Counted from the first letter of the stretch, positions 30,035 to 40,805 are shown. The stretch: DNA of 64,000 nt from Prorocentrum cordatum (GCA_963575745.1 CAUYUJ010002102.1:22501-86500); one strand, 5' to 3'. A program made the numbers and translations. The notes: generated by a model from the letters alone, not told the origin.

Positions 30035-31540
30035 TCATGACAGTAGCTTCGAGCCCGTTCCCCAGCAGGCTCTCGGAGACGATGAAGCAGCCCCTTGCAG
30101 AGCAGTTGCCCGTATTTCTCCCGCGCGTGCCTTCGCCCTTGTCGCGCGCCAGGTGACAGGTGGTCTTTCATCTTGTTGGCGGTCCCCGGGCCAAGCAGCT
30201 CCTCGGGCGACGCGTTGACGTCGCCGCCAAGCGCCCGCGGTCGGCCTGGCGCAGCCATGAGCGCCCCGAAGCGGCAGCGGGTGGTGAGGTTGTGGTGCGA
30301 GGGCCCCTCTGACGCCCGCAGGTGCACGGAGCCCACCGCGACGCCGTGCTGGCGGCACGTCTTGACGCGACCCGCGCAGAGTCTCCTTGGCGACTCCTTG
30401 GGGGCGGCGTCCCACTGCGTCAGCGCGGGCAGGTAGATAATCCCTTATAAGGCTTGGCACCGCGATAATTGCAGCTGCCTTCGCGCCTTCCTTGGTCGAT
30501 GCGCTGGGCACCACTGCAGCCTTCCAGTCGTGTCGGATCAGCCTGGCCGACAGCAGCTCCACTTGCTTGGGCGCCAGTTGGAGCTCCTGGCCGAAGTCGA
30601 CTGGGGCCTCGACCTGGTAGCGCAGGTGGTGTAGCGCCTTCTTGAACTGGTTGGAAGTGTTCGCGTTGCACGTGGTGAACACCTGCTTGCTTGGCTTGGC
30701 ACTTCCACTCGCGTTTGGACTGCTGCTAGGAATTCGACAGGCTCGACTTCCGCATGGCGAACTGAAGCCCATAAGCCATATCAGCAAACATTGCATGCAG
30801 CATCGGCCGATGCTTCTGGACATCTGACTCCTTGGCGCCTGCCTGCTTGAGGGCGGCTGCAATCTCCTGGGGGGTGGCCTTGGCCTTGAGCTTGAGCTTG
30901 AGGATGTGCTCGCCTTGCTCCTCTGGGCTACGCTAATTCGCCACTTGGGGCGTGGGCCGCTGTCGTTGAGCACCTCCCCCTCCTCCTCATCGGCACGGCC
31001 GCCTTCTCGGCAGCGTGCGCCTTTTCCTTCGGCGAGCGCGAGGTGGGCACAGTCGGGGTCCCAGCCCTTGAAAGTTGGAGGCCTTGCCAGAGACCTTTCC
31101 TTGGCGCGGAGGGGCTCGACCTCCTTGCCCGCCTGTTCGGCCTTGTTCTCAGCGGTGCGCAGCTGGCCCTGGGTGTCCTCGAGTAGTTGCTTGAGCTTCG
31201 CCACGTGGGCGCCCGCCTTTGTCAGTGCTTTTTCTGCTCCACGGAGGCGGCGGCGCGCGGCCGCGTCCGCGTGGCATGTTGGTAGCGTTGCTTTCTTCCG
31301 TGCCAGCGGCCCGTCGATCTTATCTTGCAGCTTCACTGTGGCTTCCGACGCGATTTCCGCGCTGGGCTCCTGCGCGAGCTGTTCGAGGTCCTGGAGGCGG
31401 GCCATGTCGATTTCCTGCCAGCACTGCCACCGCATCCCTTGCGCCCCGCAAACGCACCGTATACCACGCGCACCGCAGGTTGCGCCGCGCGCGTGGCATC
31501 GCATGCGTCGCGTAGACGACCGCGCGCATCGAAACATCAA
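30035..31540 (-). pseudogene. LINE ORF1-like coiled coil and AP-endonuclease domain
   Basis: A 501-codon minus-strand frame. Residues ~45-165 form a charged coiled coil (RRRLRGAEKALTKAGAHVAK, LKQLLEDTQGQLRTAENK), typical of dinoflagellate LINE ORF1. Further on, QVELLSARLIRHDWKAAVVP and EGAKAAAIIAVPSL resemble the start of an endonuclease/exonuclease/phosphatase domain. It continues in a second frame (30,336 downward): GVAVGSVHLRASEGPSHHN, then ALGGDVNASPEELLG. The GGDVN is the conserved GDxN motif of these endonucleases. The N- and C-terminal halves are in different frames, showing at least one frameshift near 30,400. The long low-complexity Ser/Pro segment (residues ~215-250) separates the halves. 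Confidence 0.72.
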
Positions 31541-31954
31541 GACATCTGGTTAGGGGATCAAAACGTGCGAATACTTTACGTGAGGTCCACCATCTCTTTC
31601 GTTATTGCAGCTTTCAGTGATTTGTTTCTGCTTGGCAGTTCGGGACTGGCAGCGCATCCCTACGACAGAGGATCGGGCGGGCGGCATCGGCGGCGCGTCG
31701 CGCTGAATCTTGTAGCGATGGGGGCGCAGCTGCGGCGTCGCACGCAGTTCGCTTTCATCTGGGCCCACGCTGCCGTTCATGTCGGTGGACTTGTTTTTCC
31801 TTGGCTGCACTGTGGCGGTTCCGCTCAGACCGGCCTGCCTTCGCCGCCATTGTTGGACCCCGGTGCCGCCGAGGCCGTTTATGGCCATCAGTCGCTGCGC
31901 GTTGTTGCCCGTGGTCCGCCGTCGCAATTGATTGTCGCTGCCGACCCCGCTGCC
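31541..31954. other. No gene seen
   Basis: Upstream of the LINE ORF1-like frame. No promoter, poly(A) tract or spliced-leader motif found here. Confidence 0.4.
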
Positions 31955-32135
31955 CGCGTTGCGTTGCTTCGCAGTGCTTTGCTTTGCATTGCATTGCATT
32001 GCGTCGCGTCACTGCTTTTGTATCGTTGCATAGTTTGAACTGCGCGCGTTGCATCGTACTGCTGCGCGCTTGCATGGATTTCCCTTTGCCTTCCACGGCC
32101 TACTATTACGTTGAATCGCGTTGCATCGCGTAGCA
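31955..32135. repeat. TTGCATTGCG pentamer-like minisatellite
   Basis: Runs of TTGC(A/G)TTGC at about 31,957-32,030 and again near 32,100-32,135. Confidence 0.75.
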
Positions 32136-32139
32136 TTGC

Positions 32140-32800
32140 GCCACGCGAAGTGCGCCACCTACAATACGTCAGGAAGCGTTCTTAGTTTGCCATCACACGG
32201 CGCCAGAGGTTCTTGTTTGAGGTCTATGTAAGGATCTCGGGGATAATCCTGGGTCACGTACACGAGCCTGATCTTGCTGCGCTTCGACGAGGCCGAAGAC
32301 AATGCAAACGAGTTGCTGAACAACGAGAGCCCGTGTGTCAGAAGCTTGTGCTGCCTGGAAGCGCGCCGAGGTAAGGGCCGCGCGGACTTGGGTTGTTCTC
32401 GAGGCGTTCACTCCTGGACGACCGCGCGCGCGCGTCAGTTCAGCGACCACCTGAACGAACAGCTCGGGGCAGATGCGCTGTCGACCCAGCGCCGACGGAG
32501 GCTATTTTCACAGGTGGATCGGAAGTGCCGTGTGCGAAGTGCTGGTTGGCTCGGCCCTGCACAGCGCCCCGTGGAAGAGCGTCGTCTGCTGGGTCAAGAA
32601 AACGGTCGAGCTGGCGCTTCGCGACAGGGTGGTCGGTAGCGATCCGGGCCGCCCTGAGCGGCGCGGAGTGCGCGCAGTCCGTCATGGACCCAGCGGGGCC
32701 GACGACCCCGCCGCGTCTTGCGGCGCGGGCGTCGCACGCCATGAGGCGGCGCGCCTCCGACGTCGAGTGCGTGATGCCGGACGGAAGACTCGTGGGGGCT
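32140..32800. other. Overlapping open frames, no gene recognised
   Basis: Plus frames at 32,274-32,639 (LRFDEAEDNANELLNNE) and 32,473-32,877, and minus frames over 32,440-32,941, all open in the same place. Composition is arginine-rich. No motif or start context selects one, so none is annotated as a gene. Confidence 0.3.
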
Positions 32801-32804
32801 GGTC

Positions 32805-33026
32805 CCAGATCTGGACGCCCGAAATGGGTACCGAAAGAATGGGTGCGATGCCCAACAGCAGTTCCTGTTCATTCTGAACAGGACTCGCTGTCCGCGACGC
32901 CGCGGCCTGTGTCCACTCGAGACAGGAGGCCGCCCGCCCAACAGCGGCCGCTGTTGGTTCGGGACAACATTTGCTGTTGGGCATGTTGCCCATTCTTTCG
33001 GTACCCATTTCGGGCGTCCAAACTGG
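32805..33026. mobile_element. Family N TIR element, copy 1
   Basis: 222 bp with near-perfect ~50 bp terminal inverted repeats: CTGGACGCCCGAAATGGGTA, CCGAAAGAATGGG and ATGCCCAACAGCA on the left; the reverse complement of the right end gives the same blocks. The centre carries an AACAGCGGCCGCTGTT palindrome. A shortened copy lies at about 48,430-48,545. Confidence 0.92.
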
Positions 33027-33384
33027 CTGGGGAAACTCCTGGAGGTCTTCGTGAGAACGAGGGCGCAACGGCTGCTGAGCCCAGTTAAAGGGGCTATCTA
33101 GCTCGGAGTTCGGCCAGACCGCGCCTGATCTGGCGGGGGTCAGCAGAGTTTGACAGACATGTGCCAGCTCAGTCTGGAGCGGGTGGAGGTCGCGGGCCGC
33201 GCGGCCAGGCCAATTGGCACGGCACAGACGCCCGGCGGCTGGCCACGGCTTCGCGCTGCCGAGGGTGCAGCTCGGCAGCCCTGCCCCCTCGGGCCCGCCG
33301 CCCTGCCGTGTCGCGCGAGCCGCGGGATGGATCGCCGCAACGCCGCACTGCCCGACCCTCGTTCGGCTTCCGCGCTAGTGGATA

Positions 33385-33725
33385 GAACAATAATTGAATC
33401 GCGCAGCAGCCCAGCCACGCGCAGCGGGGTGTGGGGGAAGGTCAGAGCCCCGAATCATCAGGGGTAACTCGGGTCAGGGCTAACTCGGGTTCCTTTTTCG
33501 GGAATCCAAACCCGAGTAATCCCGGACCCGAGTTACCCCGGATAGTTCGGGCGTCCAGAGCCCCGAATCATCAGGGGTAACTCGGGTCAGGGCTAACTCG
33601 GGTTTGTTTTTCGGGAACCCAAACCCGAGTTACCCCGGACCCGAGTTACCCCGGATAACTCGGGCGTCCAAAATAATTGAATCGCGCAGCAGCCCAGCCA
33701 CGCGCAGCGGGGGGTGGGGGAAGGG
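33385..33725. repeat. Local duplication containing two hairpin units (family M)
   Basis: AATAATTGAATCGCGCAGCA then GCCCAGCCACGCGCAGCGG occurs at 33,387-33,430 and 33,664-33,715. Between them lie two ~110 bp units (33,449-33,554; 33,555-33,668), each opening GAGCCCCGAATCATCAGGGG and containing AACTCGGGTTT...CAAACCCGAGT hairpin arms. Confidence 0.9.
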
Positions 33726-34120
33726 GGGGAGGGCTTCTCTGAAGCACCCCTGCTTCCTGGAAGGCGCGGGCCTTAGCTATATAGATGTAAGGCCGGCGCC
33801 TTCGAAGAGGCAACCTCCTTCTAGTAAGCTCCCCCCCCTCCCTTAGTGGGCCCTGGAAACGACAGGGCCGTTTTTTTCCCGGTTCCGATTTGCCGTTTTT
33901 TTGCCGGTTCCGACGCCGTTTTTTACCGGTTCCGCCGCCGTTTTTTTACCGGTTCTGGCTCCGGTTCCAATCCTGGAGCCGTTTCTGTTGCCGTTTCCGG
34001 TCGCCGTTTTTGTTTGCCGCTTCCATTTCCAAGGGGCATTTTTTGGGAAAGGGTGAAAAAACGGCCCTGCCGTTTCCGGGGCCCACTAAGCCCCCTCCCC
34101 CCACCGTCTTGCGCGCGCCG
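33703..34120. mobile_element. Family J foldback element, interrupted by family L
   Basis: Left arm GGGGGGTGGGGGAAGGGGGG then CTTCTCTGAAGCACCCCTGC; right arm ...CCTTCTAGTAAGCTCCCCCC then (after the L insertion) CCCCCTCCCCCCACCG and GCGCGCGCCGCC. The intact copy at 62,160-62,335 shows that the two right-arm pieces belong together. Confidence 0.75.
33843..34089 (+). mobile_element. Family L TIR element, copy 2, nested in family J
   Basis: 247 bp. Ends TTAGTGGGCCCTGGAAACGA then CAGGGCCGTTTTTT and its inverse finishing CCGGGGCCCACTAA. The inside has repeated TTTTTACCGGTTCCG blocks. C-rich flanks on both sides come from the J arm, so a clean target duplication cannot be delimited. Confidence 0.9.
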
Positions 34121-35300
34121 CCAATCAGCGCCGCTCACTGTTTCTGCACAGGCTCGGCCGCACCCCGCCGATCTGCCGCTCGGTCGGGGCCAGCTATAGC
34201 TCCTGCGCGCGTCGCTCCGGGAAGGGAAACGGCGCTCCGCGCGCCTCATGCGCTTGGAACAGCAGGGCTTCGAGCACGGCTGCTCGACTTCAGAGGAGGA
34301 AAAGGTACCCGCACCTCCACCACGAGGCCCGTTTTCTCCTTTGGGGGGCCTCCTGGGCGGCCCTCGTCGCCACCGCTGGATTCGCTTCGAAATCCTGGTC
34401 AGAACGCACCCCAGGAGAGGTCCGGGGAGTGGCGTCAACCCGCATAGCAAGGACGGGCAACCTTCCCAAGGGTACCCTTGCATCCTTGCCCCCTCGGTGC
34501 ACCCTTGGCCACTTTCGTTGGCCGCGCCCCGGTCGAAAACTTCGAAATGGGCTTCCGAGGGCCTTGCATCCTTGTCGCGCATCCTCACTATATTATATGT
34601 GTTGACTGTAGCAGTATGGGTACCTTTTGGTTTCCCCACGATTGCCGATGTGAGGGCGGTTGATGGGCATGCCTCTCCTGGTGGTGGGTCTCCGTCCGGC
34701 TCGGCCTCCCGCCCGAACTGTACGCCCAGGACTGCTCTTTGGTCTGTGCATATTAAGACTCGTGCTTGCATGGCGGGATCTTCTGCAGGGGGGCATTCAT
34801 GGAGCAAGGAAGGAGGAGGAAGAGAAGGAATAGGGGGGGAGCGGGGGGGGAGGAGAGGGAGAACCACCTGCGCTGGGGCGGCTGCCGGGATTTGGAGCGG
34901 TTCCAGGATCCGGCAACCAGGGGAAGGGAAGGGGAGGGATTATAATGAGACGGAGGCCGGGGGAAGATTCTCAGAGTTGGAACAAATCTTGGGGGCGATT
35001 TCCGGTGACGCCGCTGGTGCTTGTTTTGAAGGAGATGCGATACGCGTCTCTTTCTTATTTGATGCTCGCCGGACTGCCACGGGGCTCGGCAGCTGAGCGT
35101 CGCCGTATACTTTCAAAGGGCACGCCCCGGAACGTGCCCGCGAAAGGAGTGGTTCACCGAACGCAGCAGCGACGTGCTTTGGGCACCGTTGCCCGGGCCA
35201 GCCATGCGGCCAGGAATTTTGGCCTGGCCTGCCGCGGCGCCGGTTCTGGCCTGCCACGCTTCGGTGCGGCATGCTGTCCAACTCGCGGCCCTCAGTCAGG
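34121..35300. other. Overlapping open frames on both strands, no gene recognised
   Basis: The plus frame 34,248-35,096 ends in a protein-like stretch (GRFSELEQILGAISGDAAG, then CFEGDAIRVSFLFDARRTA). A minus frame over 34,790-34,560 also reads well (VLICTDQRAVLGVQFGREAE; GTHTATVNTYNIVRMRDKDA). They overlap, and I cannot decide between them or name a family. Confidence 0.25.
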
Positions 35301-35305
35301 AGCGA

Positions 35306-35440
35306 AACAAGGACGTACATGTACATGAATCCATGCTGGTTTCGAGAGCACGCATTGCACAAATGTTCGTATAACGCGGCCGGTCTCGCGAATCGAGGGG
35401 CCGTGTTCATGTACATAGCTGGGCGCGTACGTCCTTTGGT
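35306..35440. mobile_element. Possible small inverted-repeat element
   Basis: Left AAGGACGTACATGTACATGAA; the reverse complement of the right end gives AAGGACGTACGCGCCCAGC then ATGTACATGAA. Shared blocks AAGGACGTAC and ATGTACATGAA are inverted about 115 bp apart. Single copy in the window. Confidence 0.45.
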
Positions 35441-35699
35441 GGGCTCCCTACTCAGGCGTCAGCATCTCGAGTTTTCCCGACCTCCCGCCCCGCTGAGCGG
35501 AGCGACGCGTTATCCACTCGAGACACATGGCGTCGCTGGGGCCGCCGTGGCGGCGCGCTGGGTAAGAAATCCCCGGCCCTGGCATGGGTAGCAGCAGAGA
35601 GTGGCAGCCGCTGGGGCCGAGCTTGGGCCATCTCGCTGTCACGGCTGGGGTAATGGCATTTTGGTTGCCACGTCATGGCCTGCTGAGTGTGGACGTTGC

Positions 35700-35850
35700 G
35701 CTGCTTCTATCGGTCTCTCTCGCTCGTTCTCTCATTTTTTTTTTTCTCTCTCTCTCTCTCTCCTCATTGTTCTCTCTTTGTATCTCTCTTCTTCTCTTTT
35801 TTTTTTTTTCTCTCTCTCTCTCTCTCTTTCTCTTTCTCTCTCATACAAGA
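35700..35850. repeat. (CT)n / poly(T) tract
   Basis: CTCTCTCTCTC runs alternating with T runs. Confidence 0.93.
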
Positions 35851-36017
35851 AAGCGCCCCGCGAGGTTTTTAGGGATCTGCAGTGGGCCCCCTGGAGGCGC
35901 CTCCGGCGCTGCCCCGTTGGTGCGGCCCGCGCCAGAGGGGTGCCCACCGCCGAACAAGACAGAATCGCGCGGACTTCAGACACGTTGCATGAGTTCAGCT
36001 TGTTCTTCAGGAGGGGG

Positions 36018-36166
36018 GAAAAACACAGACACAATTAATCGTCGATCCCCAGGAAAATATTGGAAAATACGGGAAGCGGGGGGGAAGACGAACACCCAGA
36101 AAAAATGAGACAAATATGAGGGATCCTGGGATTTGTGTGTATTTATTTGTGTGTCCCTGGGCCTAT
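36018..36166 (+). mobile_element. Family H element, copy 1
   Basis: AACACAGACACAATTAATCG, TCGATCCCCAGGAAAA, GGGGGGAAGACGAACACCCA and a right end TTTGTGTGTCCCTGGG. Copies at 43,757-43,895 and 54,420-54,575. The ends (GGACACACAG / TGTGTGTCC) are inverted, suggesting a short TIR element. Confidence 0.78.
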
Positions 36167-36169
36167 TCA

Positions 36170-36845
36170 TCGTTATTTCTCTTCTCTCTCCATCCCTCTC
36201 CCATGTGCTCTGGATGAGGGCCCCCGGAAGATTGTCTCTGCCGTACGGGGCGGGGCGGATGCGGGCTCCACCTCCCGCGCCGCCTGGTCCATCTTCAGGC
36301 TGGGCGACCCCACTCTTGTTCATCATCGCCGCGGGGCCTCTAGGTGCGCTCTTCTGCGCGGTAAGGCTTCGGCTTGCGCGCGGGCAGCCCTCCTGTGTGG
36401 CCCCCGCCGGCCTCAACAGGCCGCCAGAGGAACCCCAGCCGGCCTCAACAGGCCCCTCGGGTAGTCCGGGACGGCCCCGCGCCCCGGTTTCAGCCTCGGC
36501 GCTCCGCGCCGCAGGGGCCGGGGCGTGGACGACCGCCGGGGGCACCTCCGGGGGGCGCGGGGAGGCCCGCGGGGGGCGCCCTTTGGGAGGCCCGCGGGGG
36601 GCGCCCGAGCGCCGCCCGAGGCCTCGCCGGGCAGGGCGGCGCCGCCCGACGGCTCCGCACCGCGGGCGACGAGCAGGCCCGGCTCGGCCCTGCCCCCGCC
36701 GAGCGCGGGCGCGGCCCGCGCGCGGGGCGGCCGCCGTGTGTGGCCGCGCGGCGTCGCGGCCGAGGGCCCGGCGGGCGCGCGTGGCCGCGGGCACGGGGGT
36801 CTTCTCCACGTGCCCACGGGTCCCGTGCCCACGGGTCGGCGGCGA
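36170..36845. other. Very GC-rich DNA, no gene seen
   Basis: GGCCCGCGGGGGGCGC-type runs; open in nearly all six frames because stop codons are rare at this composition. Confidence 0.4.
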
Positions 36846-36849
36846 GGGA

Positions 36850-37045
36850 GGGGGGGGATGAGTGAGGAGGGGCGGGCCCTCTCTCAGAAGTCTCTCGGAC
36901 GTCCCCCCAGCCTTCGGGGGAGTTTCCTGGGCCTTCCCGGAAGGCAAGAGACGCTTCTCGGAAGGCGCGAGGGCTTCTGAGGAGTCCCGCCGCCTTCTGA
37001 GAAGGCCTTCTCCTTCTCATTTCCCCCCCTCGCCCGCCGCCTACA
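36850..37045. mobile_element. Family K element, copy 1
   Basis: GGCGGGCCCTCTCTCAGAAG at the left, then GAAGGC-rich body and CGCCTTCTGAGAAGGC then CTTCTCCTTCTCA at the right, ending CCCCCTCGCCCGCCGCC. The copy at 56,976-57,150 shares the right half closely and the left end more weakly. Confidence 0.65.
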
Positions 37046-37079
37046 GAGGCTCCCGCAAGGGTCGGGGCTTAAGAGACGG

Positions 37080-37320
37080 GGGTCAGTGCAAACGGGGGTC
37101 AGCCAGGGCACCGGATGCTGCAGGATCCTGCGGAGACCCCCTATGGCTGACCCGGGTTAAGCGAGCCGCTCGTGGCCTCGAGGCGGCCGCGCAGATTGGC
37201 TGACCCGGGTTTGCGAAGGCCTGCATTGTGGTTTTTGTGTCCTGCATTGCAGTTGTTTGGTTTCCTGCTGACCCAGGTTTGGATTGACCCGGGTCAGAAG
37301 ATCCCCGAAAGGGGAGAAGG
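37080..37320. repeat. TGACCCGGGTTT-type dispersed repeat (family O)
   Basis: GCTGACCCGGGTTAAGCG, GCTGACCCGGGTTTGCG, GCTGACCCAGGTTTGG and TTGACCCGGGTCAG occur at irregular spacing, with CTGCATTG(T/C) repeats between. Confidence 0.6.
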
Positions 37321-37644
37321 CCCGCGGTCTGCCCGCGCGCGCGCGCTCGCCGAGCAAGGCTCGGGGTTCGGCACAGGCCCGTCGAGGGACATCAGCGTCA
37401 CCCCAACGCGCTTGTAGTAGATGTGCGTCGCCCCCCTAGGGGCGCCGCGCGCACCGAGAAATCTTATAGCATATGCGTCGTGGCGGGCGCTTTCGCGCCA
37501 CGCCGCTCGGGAAACGATGTGCTACAAGATTGGTCTACTATGTGTTCGGGCCGGACGCGCGCCTCCAAAGAGAACAGATAGCACCAGTACGTCCCTGTGC
37601 GTCCCAGTACAATCAAGACGATGAAAGAAGGAATGGTCGGGTCG

Positions 37645-37740
37645 GGAAGGAGGAGGAGGAGGCGGAGGAGGAGGCGGAGGAGGAGGCGGAGGAGGAGGAG
37701 GAGGAGGAGGAAGAGGAAGGAGGAGGAAGAGGAGGCGCTG
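37645..37740. repeat. (GGA)n with GGC variants
   Basis: GGAGGAGGCGGAGG units. Confidence 0.93.
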
Positions 37741-37769
37741 TTCTCTGGGTCCTTCCATGGTTGCTCCTT

Positions 37770-38870
37770 TTGCGCTCCTCGTGCGCGTTTGGGCGCCCGT
37801 GGGCAACTTGATGGCTTCGCTCCGCAACGACAACCTGAAGAACAGTTACCAAGATCCGCAGAACGTTGCTGGAGGCCAGACGAGCTCCAAAGGGCACCAG
37901 GACACCTACGAGTAGGAATTGAGCAACGGTTACGTGCAGTCCCAGGAGCAGATGCCGTTCCAGGCGCAGGAACCACCAGCAAGGCTTCGCGAGCCTCCAC
38001 CAGAGTTGCGCGAACAACGATTAGATCTTCGACGGCCACCACCCGAACTACTAGAGGCGCCTGCCGAGGACCACGCGCTGAGCTCCACGGGCAAGAAGCA
38101 GAACTTCGAGGGCCACCAGCTGAGCCACCGGGGCCACCAGCAGAACTACGGGGACCACCTGTTGCGCTTCGAACGCAACCGGACGAGATACGAGGGCCAG
38201 CAGCAGCGCCACGAAGGCCCCCAGCAGAGCTACCAAGGCCGCCAGAAGACCTTCGAGAGCCACCGGCTGAACTACGAGGGCCACCTGTCGAGCTACGAAG
38301 GCCACGAACTGAGCTACGGTCAACGGGCAGAGCTTCGAGGGCCACCTGGGACCACAAACTGACCGCGATAACCACAAGCTGGACCACCTGGGGCCACCAG
38401 CTGAGCAGCAACCAGGGCCACCAACAGCTGAGCTCCGAGCACCGCAGGCTGAGCTACGAGGGCCTCCAGCAGCGCCACGAGGGCCACCACCTGAACTGCA
38501 GGGGCCACGAGCAGATCTTCGAGAGCCACCACCGCAGCTACGAGGGCCACCTATTGAGCTGCCAGGGTAACAAGCTGATCTACATGGGCGCCACCACAGC
38601 TACCAGGGCCAATGGCTGCGCTACAAGGGTCACGAGCAGAGCTTCGAGAGCCACCAGGGCCGCCTGCTGTGCGATGGTGGCAGCGAGCTAAGCTCCGAGG
38701 GTCACCAGCCGAGCTAGGAGGGCCACGCTCGAACTACGAGGGTCACCAGCACAGCTTCGCGAGCCACCAGCTGAGATAGGAGGACCACAGGCCAGGCTAT
38801 GAGGGCCGCAGGCAGAACTCGGGGAGCCACCAGCAGAGCTACCAGGGCCGCCAGTTGAGCTCGGAACGTG
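37770..38870. repeat. GAGCTACGAGGGCCACCAG minisatellite
   Basis: About 1.1 kb of degenerate 18-24 bp units (GAGCTACGAGGGCCACCAGC and relatives). Plus-strand frames at 37,597-38,691 and 37,919-38,362 translate as LSYEGH/ELRGPPAEL repeats. The array is open on several frames, so the open frames may only reflect the repeat, though a low-complexity repeat protein cannot be excluded. Confidence 0.8.
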
Positions 38871-38880
38871 CCCAGGAACG

Positions 38881-39505
38881 TGCCAGTTTGCACTGCTGAG
38901 TGTATCGATCTTGATGTACCCTGCCGAGGGCTGTGCTGTGCTGCGCCGTGCTGAATTGCGATGTGCCATGCCGCGACTGTGCCTCTATAGCGTCGTGGAT
39001 CGAGTCCTCCTTTTGCATCCGAGTCCTGACCGAACTGATCTGGATCTGAAGCTCGAGCTGCCTGAACACATAGTAGCTGCCCCAGACCTAATTGACAGGG
39101 GGACATGCCAGGTGGACGCGCCGCGGCACGTCCCAACGTGCCAGGCGACGTGCCAGGGGACGTGCCATGGTGACGCACCGCGGGACGTGCCAAGGGGACG
39201 CGCTACGGAACGTGCTAATGGATGTGCCACGGGATGTGCCACGGGATGTGCCAGGGGACGCGCCACGCGACGTGCCAGGGGGACTCGCCAAGGGACTCCC
39301 CACGGAAAGTGCCAAGGAACGTGCCAGGTTGCAGTGTTGAGTGTATCGATCTTGATGTACCGTGCCGAAGTCTGTGCTGTGCTGCGCCGTGCTGAATTGT
39401 GATGTGCCATGCCGCGATTGTGCTCTATAGCGTTGTGGACCGAATCCTCCTTTGCATCCGAGTCCTGACCGAACTGATCTGGATCTTAAGCTCGAGCTGC
39501 CTGAG
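38881..39505 (+). repeat. Composite repeat region 1: modules F-E-F
   Basis: Module F (38,881-39,070 and 39,338-39,505): TTGCAGTGTTGAGTGTATCG-like start, TGATGTACCGTGCCGA, GTGCTGTGCTGCGCCGTGCT and GATCTGGATCT(G/T)AAGCTCGAG. Module E (about 39,100-39,330): ACGTGCCAGGGGACGTGCCA repeats of ~18 bp. The same F-E order appears at 41,215-41,775. Confidence 0.9.
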
Positions 39506-40155
39506 CGACCTGGACACGTGAAAACAAGCGTTTCGCTAGACATCCGCCTGGGCGACCTGTACACGTGAAAGCAAACGTCTCGTTCGAGACATCCTCAACA
39601 CATCTTCATGTCAGACATCCGCCTGGGCGACCTGGACACGTGAAAACAAGCGTATTTCTCGAAACATTCTCAAGACATCCTCATGCTAGGCATCCGCCTG
39701 GGCAACCTGGACACGTGCAAACAATCAAGACTTCGTCAACACATCCTCATGCTAGACATCCGCTTGGGCGGCGAGGACGCGTGAAACCAAGCGTCTCGCT
39801 CGAGACATCTTCAACAAATCCTGGTGCTAGACCTCTGCCTGGGCAACCTGGAGGCGTGAAACCAAGCGTCTCGCTCGAGACATCCTCAAGACCTGGGCAC
39901 GTGAAAACAAGAATTTCACTTCAGAGATCCTCTGGATTGAGGTCCCCAGGAGATCACAATCTATAAGACAAAACAAGCGTTTCGCTCGAGACATCCTCAA
40001 CACATTCAGAAACACAAGCGTTTCGCTCGAGACATCCTCAAAAATAATTCCGCCGGCCTCCTTCAAACTCTTCACTTATCGCAAAATAATTCCGCCGGCC
40101 TCCTTCGAGTCGTTTTCGGGGATAAACCTCTAAAAACGAACCCTGGGTCCCCCCT
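39505..40155 (+). repeat. Composite repeat region 1: module D array and terminal block
   Basis: About eight 65-85 bp units, each with CATCCGCCTGGGCGACCTGG, ACACGTGAAA(A/C)CAAGCGT and a (G/A)TYTCGCTCGAGACATCC that can form a 6 bp stem with a CT loop. Ends with a terminal block AATTCCGCCGGCCTCCTTC (twice) and ACGAACCCTGGG-like sequence at 40,043-40,155. Confidence 0.92.
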
Positions 40156-40179
40156 CGCCCTTTCTGGGAAAAAGCGCTT

Positions 40180-40335
40180 TCACACTGGGTGCGTAACGTG
40201 CATCGACGCATTCGGGGCGCATGCGTCTGTAGAAAGCGCGGCAGTTGCGTCCGGCGCAGTACATGGTGGGAGACACGTTGATGCAGCTCTGTCCTCTGGT
40301 ACTCCCATCGTTCTTGCAACGGCCACTCCGGAAGT
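40180..40335 (-). CDS. Possible cysteine-rich coding fragment
   Basis: Minus-strand frame reads FRSGRCKNDGSTRGQSCINV, SPTMYCAGRNCRAFYRRM and RPECVDARYAPSVKALF, with five Cys in about 45 residues (C-x11-C-x8-C-x4-C-x11-C as read). This is quite unlike the surrounding repeats. No start, no splice signals and no second copy were found, and I do not recognise the family. Confidence 0.3.
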   Translation of the reverse strand, partial: TSGVAVARTMGVPEDRAASTCLPPCTAPDATAALSTDACAPNASMHVTHPV

Positions 40336-40440
40336 TGGCTGCCGGCCTCGACCCTCGATCCTCGAGCTGACCCTCGTCCCTCGATCCTCGACCCGATCCT
40401 CGATGCGCGATCCTCGACCCTCGACCCTCGATCCTTGCGC
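40335..40440. repeat. CCTCGA(T/C)C minisatellite
   Basis: GATCCTCGACCCTCGATC-type short units. Confidence 0.88.
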
Positions 40441-40631
40441 CTCGGTGCCGGCGGCCGCACAAGAGGCGCGAGGCTCCGGGCGGCGGGCGCGCCTCGGGCG
40501 CGCGCCGCCCGGCGAAGCCCAGGCCCGCCAGGCCCCGCGGGCGCACCGCACGTCGGCGTCGGCAGCGCCGTAGGCGTCGGCGTCGTCGTCGGCGTCGCCG
40601 GCCGTGTCGGCGTCGTCGTCTCGGCGCCCCA

Positions 40632-40805
<174 letters not shown>

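Noticed and set aside
35650-35668. Spliced-leader-like GGCATTTTGGTTGC
   Set aside because: Too few matching positions and no protein-like frame after it.
36170-37020. Long minus-strand Pro/Arg frames at 36.0-37.0 kb
   Set aside because: All six frames are open here because of extreme GC content; no conserved motif.
37597-38691. 365-codon plus frame as a repeat-protein gene
   Set aside because: The frame is open because the minisatellite unit length is often a multiple of three; no start context, no expression evidence and several frames are open at once. Kept as a repeat with the protein alternative noted.
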